A stretch of 64,000 nt of DNA. Source: Roseobacter sp. (GTDB lineage Bacteria; Pseudomonadota; Alphaproteobacteria; Rhodobacterales; Rhodobacteraceae). A model generated the notes under the pieces. The model saw nothing but the letters and a program-made list of their open reading frames with translations, searched no databases and was not told where the DNA came from. This document shows positions 63,221 to 64,000 of the stretch, in pieces. Each line of letters starts with the position of its first letter. Within the stretch, counting starts at the first letter, position 1. A program made the position numbers and the translations under genes. The stretch is taken from assembly GCA_015665415.1 (NCBI GenBank), contig JADFAE010000014.1:1-64000 (forward strand), in the 5' to 3' direction.

Positions 63221-64000
63221 TCAGGTCTGGCCAGGTTTGACCAGACGCGCGCGCAGCTCGGTCTTCAGCACCTTGCCATAATTGTTCTTGGGCAGCTCAG
63301 CCACATGCATATAGGCCTTGGGGCATTTGAACCGCGCGATCAGGCCACGGCAATGGGCATCAAGATTGGCCTCCGTCACATCACCCACCACAAAGGCCAC
63401 CACCTCTTCCCCCCAATCCGCATGGGCCCGCCCCACCACCGAGACCTGTTGCACCTGCGGATGGGTCAACAGCGCCTCTTCGACCTCGCGTGGGTAGACG
63501 TTCGAGCCGCCAGAGATGATCAGATCCTTGGAGCGATCTGTGAGCGTCAGATAGCCCGCCGCATCCAGAACCCCCATATCGCCCGTGCGCAGCCAGCCCC
63601 CCTGCAGGGTTTCGGCGCTGGCCTCTGGATTGTTCCAATAGCCCGGCATCACCGCCTGACCGCTCACCATGATCTCGCCCATCTCGCCCACCGGTAATGG
63701 CTCCCCCGCCGCATCCCCGATGCGCAGCTCGACCCCGGCCTGGGCGCGGCCAACCCCGGCCAGACGGCCTTGCCAATCGGGATGGCTGCGATCACTGACC
63801 TCTTCGCGCCGTAGAACGGTGATCCCCATCGGGCATTCCCCCTGCCCGTAGATCTGAATGAAGATCGGGCCAAAATGCGCCTCGGCTTCGATGATATCGG
63901 CCAGATACATCGGCCCGCCCGCATAGATCACGCTGCGCAGGCCGCGCCCGCTGCGCCCCTCGGCCTTGGCCACCGCAGTCATCCGCGTCACCATGGTTGG
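63221..64000 (-). CDS. Acyl-CoA synthetase (AMP-binding), C-terminal part, cut by window edge
   Basis: The last 260 residues or so of an AMP-forming ligase: GGPMYLADIIEAEAHFG, YGQGECPMGITVL (A5 region), VMPGYWNNPEASAETLQGGW, TGDMGVLDAAGYLTLTDRSKDLIISGG (A7-A8, in parts) and PKNNYGKVLKTELR with the catalytic Lys (A10). Such enzymes activate fatty or aryl acids to acyl-CoA. The N-terminal half lies beyond 64000, so substrate class cannot be fixed. Confidence 0.9.
   Translation of the reverse strand, partial: PTMVTRMTAVAKAEGRSGRGLRSVIYAGGPMYLADIIEAEAHFGPIFIQIYGQGECPMGITVLRREEVSDRSHPDWQGRLAGVGRAQAGVELRIGDAAGEPLPVGEMGEIMVSGQAVMPGYWNNPEASAETLQGGWLRTGDMGVLDAAGYLTLTDRSKDLIISGGSNVYPREVEEALLTHPQVQQVSVVGRAHADWGEEVVAFVVGDVTEANLDAHCRGLIARFKCPKAYMHVAELPKNNYGKVLKTELRARLVKPGQT

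Overview
The window looks like chromosomal DNA of a marine alphaproteobacterium of the Roseobacter group (Rhodobacterales; Phaeobacter/Ruegeria/Leisingera-like). The signs are a moderately GC-rich sequence, a fused indolepyruvate oxidoreductase of alphaproteobacterial type, a GapR (DUF2312) protein, an MmsA-type semialdehyde dehydrogenase, tripartite tricarboxylate (TTT) transport genes, many LysR regulators and a CrbS/CbrA-like symporter-kinase. I ran no database search; names rest on motifs, length and gene order.

Left part (1-22.2 kb) is mostly core genome: the 5' end of murI, a fused indolepyruvate ferredoxin oxidoreductase with a divergent LysR gene, a candidate small RNA, purL, a BolA / small membrane protein / monothiol glutaredoxin group, zapA with a coiled-coil partner, transketolase, a thioesterase, a DUF808 membrane protein, a GapB-like gap with a small membrane protein behind it, coaD, a CBS-pair protein, a LysR regulator divergent from mmsA, and a Tat-exported L,D-transpeptidase.

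Middle part (22.2-46.9 kb) is an accessory mosaic, generally more AT-rich, with remnants between the genes: a glycosyltransferase C-terminal scrap, a tyrosine-integrase pseudogene with three in-frame stops, an IS5-type element and several non-coding stretches. Cargo: a PACE efflux pump; an HxlR / NmrA-like / exported MBL group with two near-identical promoter blocks; a divergent MarR-controlled cluster joining a TTT transporter and a ComA-like protein to a sulfatase and an MBL hydrolase; a secreted vWA protein paired with a MORN-repeat protein; and a LysR-controlled cluster (hydratase, acyl-CoA dehydrogenase, CoA-transferase, CitE-like lyase) matching itaconate catabolism. The IS element cuts off a fifth gene of that last operon.

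Right part (47-64 kb): a persulfide/sulfur module (MBL dioxygenase, two YeeE/YedE halves, DUF442 protein), an orphan FliM/FliN-like protein with Gly-Asp repeats, a symporter-histidine kinase with a small membrane protein and a CheY-like regulator, a RamB/ShdR-type XRE regulator divergent from a five-gene branched-chain-amino-acid-type ABC transporter, then a PepSY protein, cytochrome b561, a membrane-anchored LuxR-type protein and the 3' part of an acyl-CoA synthetase gene.

The best candidates for something undescribed are the TTT / ComA-like / sulfatase / MBL cluster (28.1-35.0 kb), where transport, possible desulfation and a sulfonate-related enzyme sit under one MarR operator pair, and the vWA-MORN pair (35.6-38.3 kb), for which I know no function.
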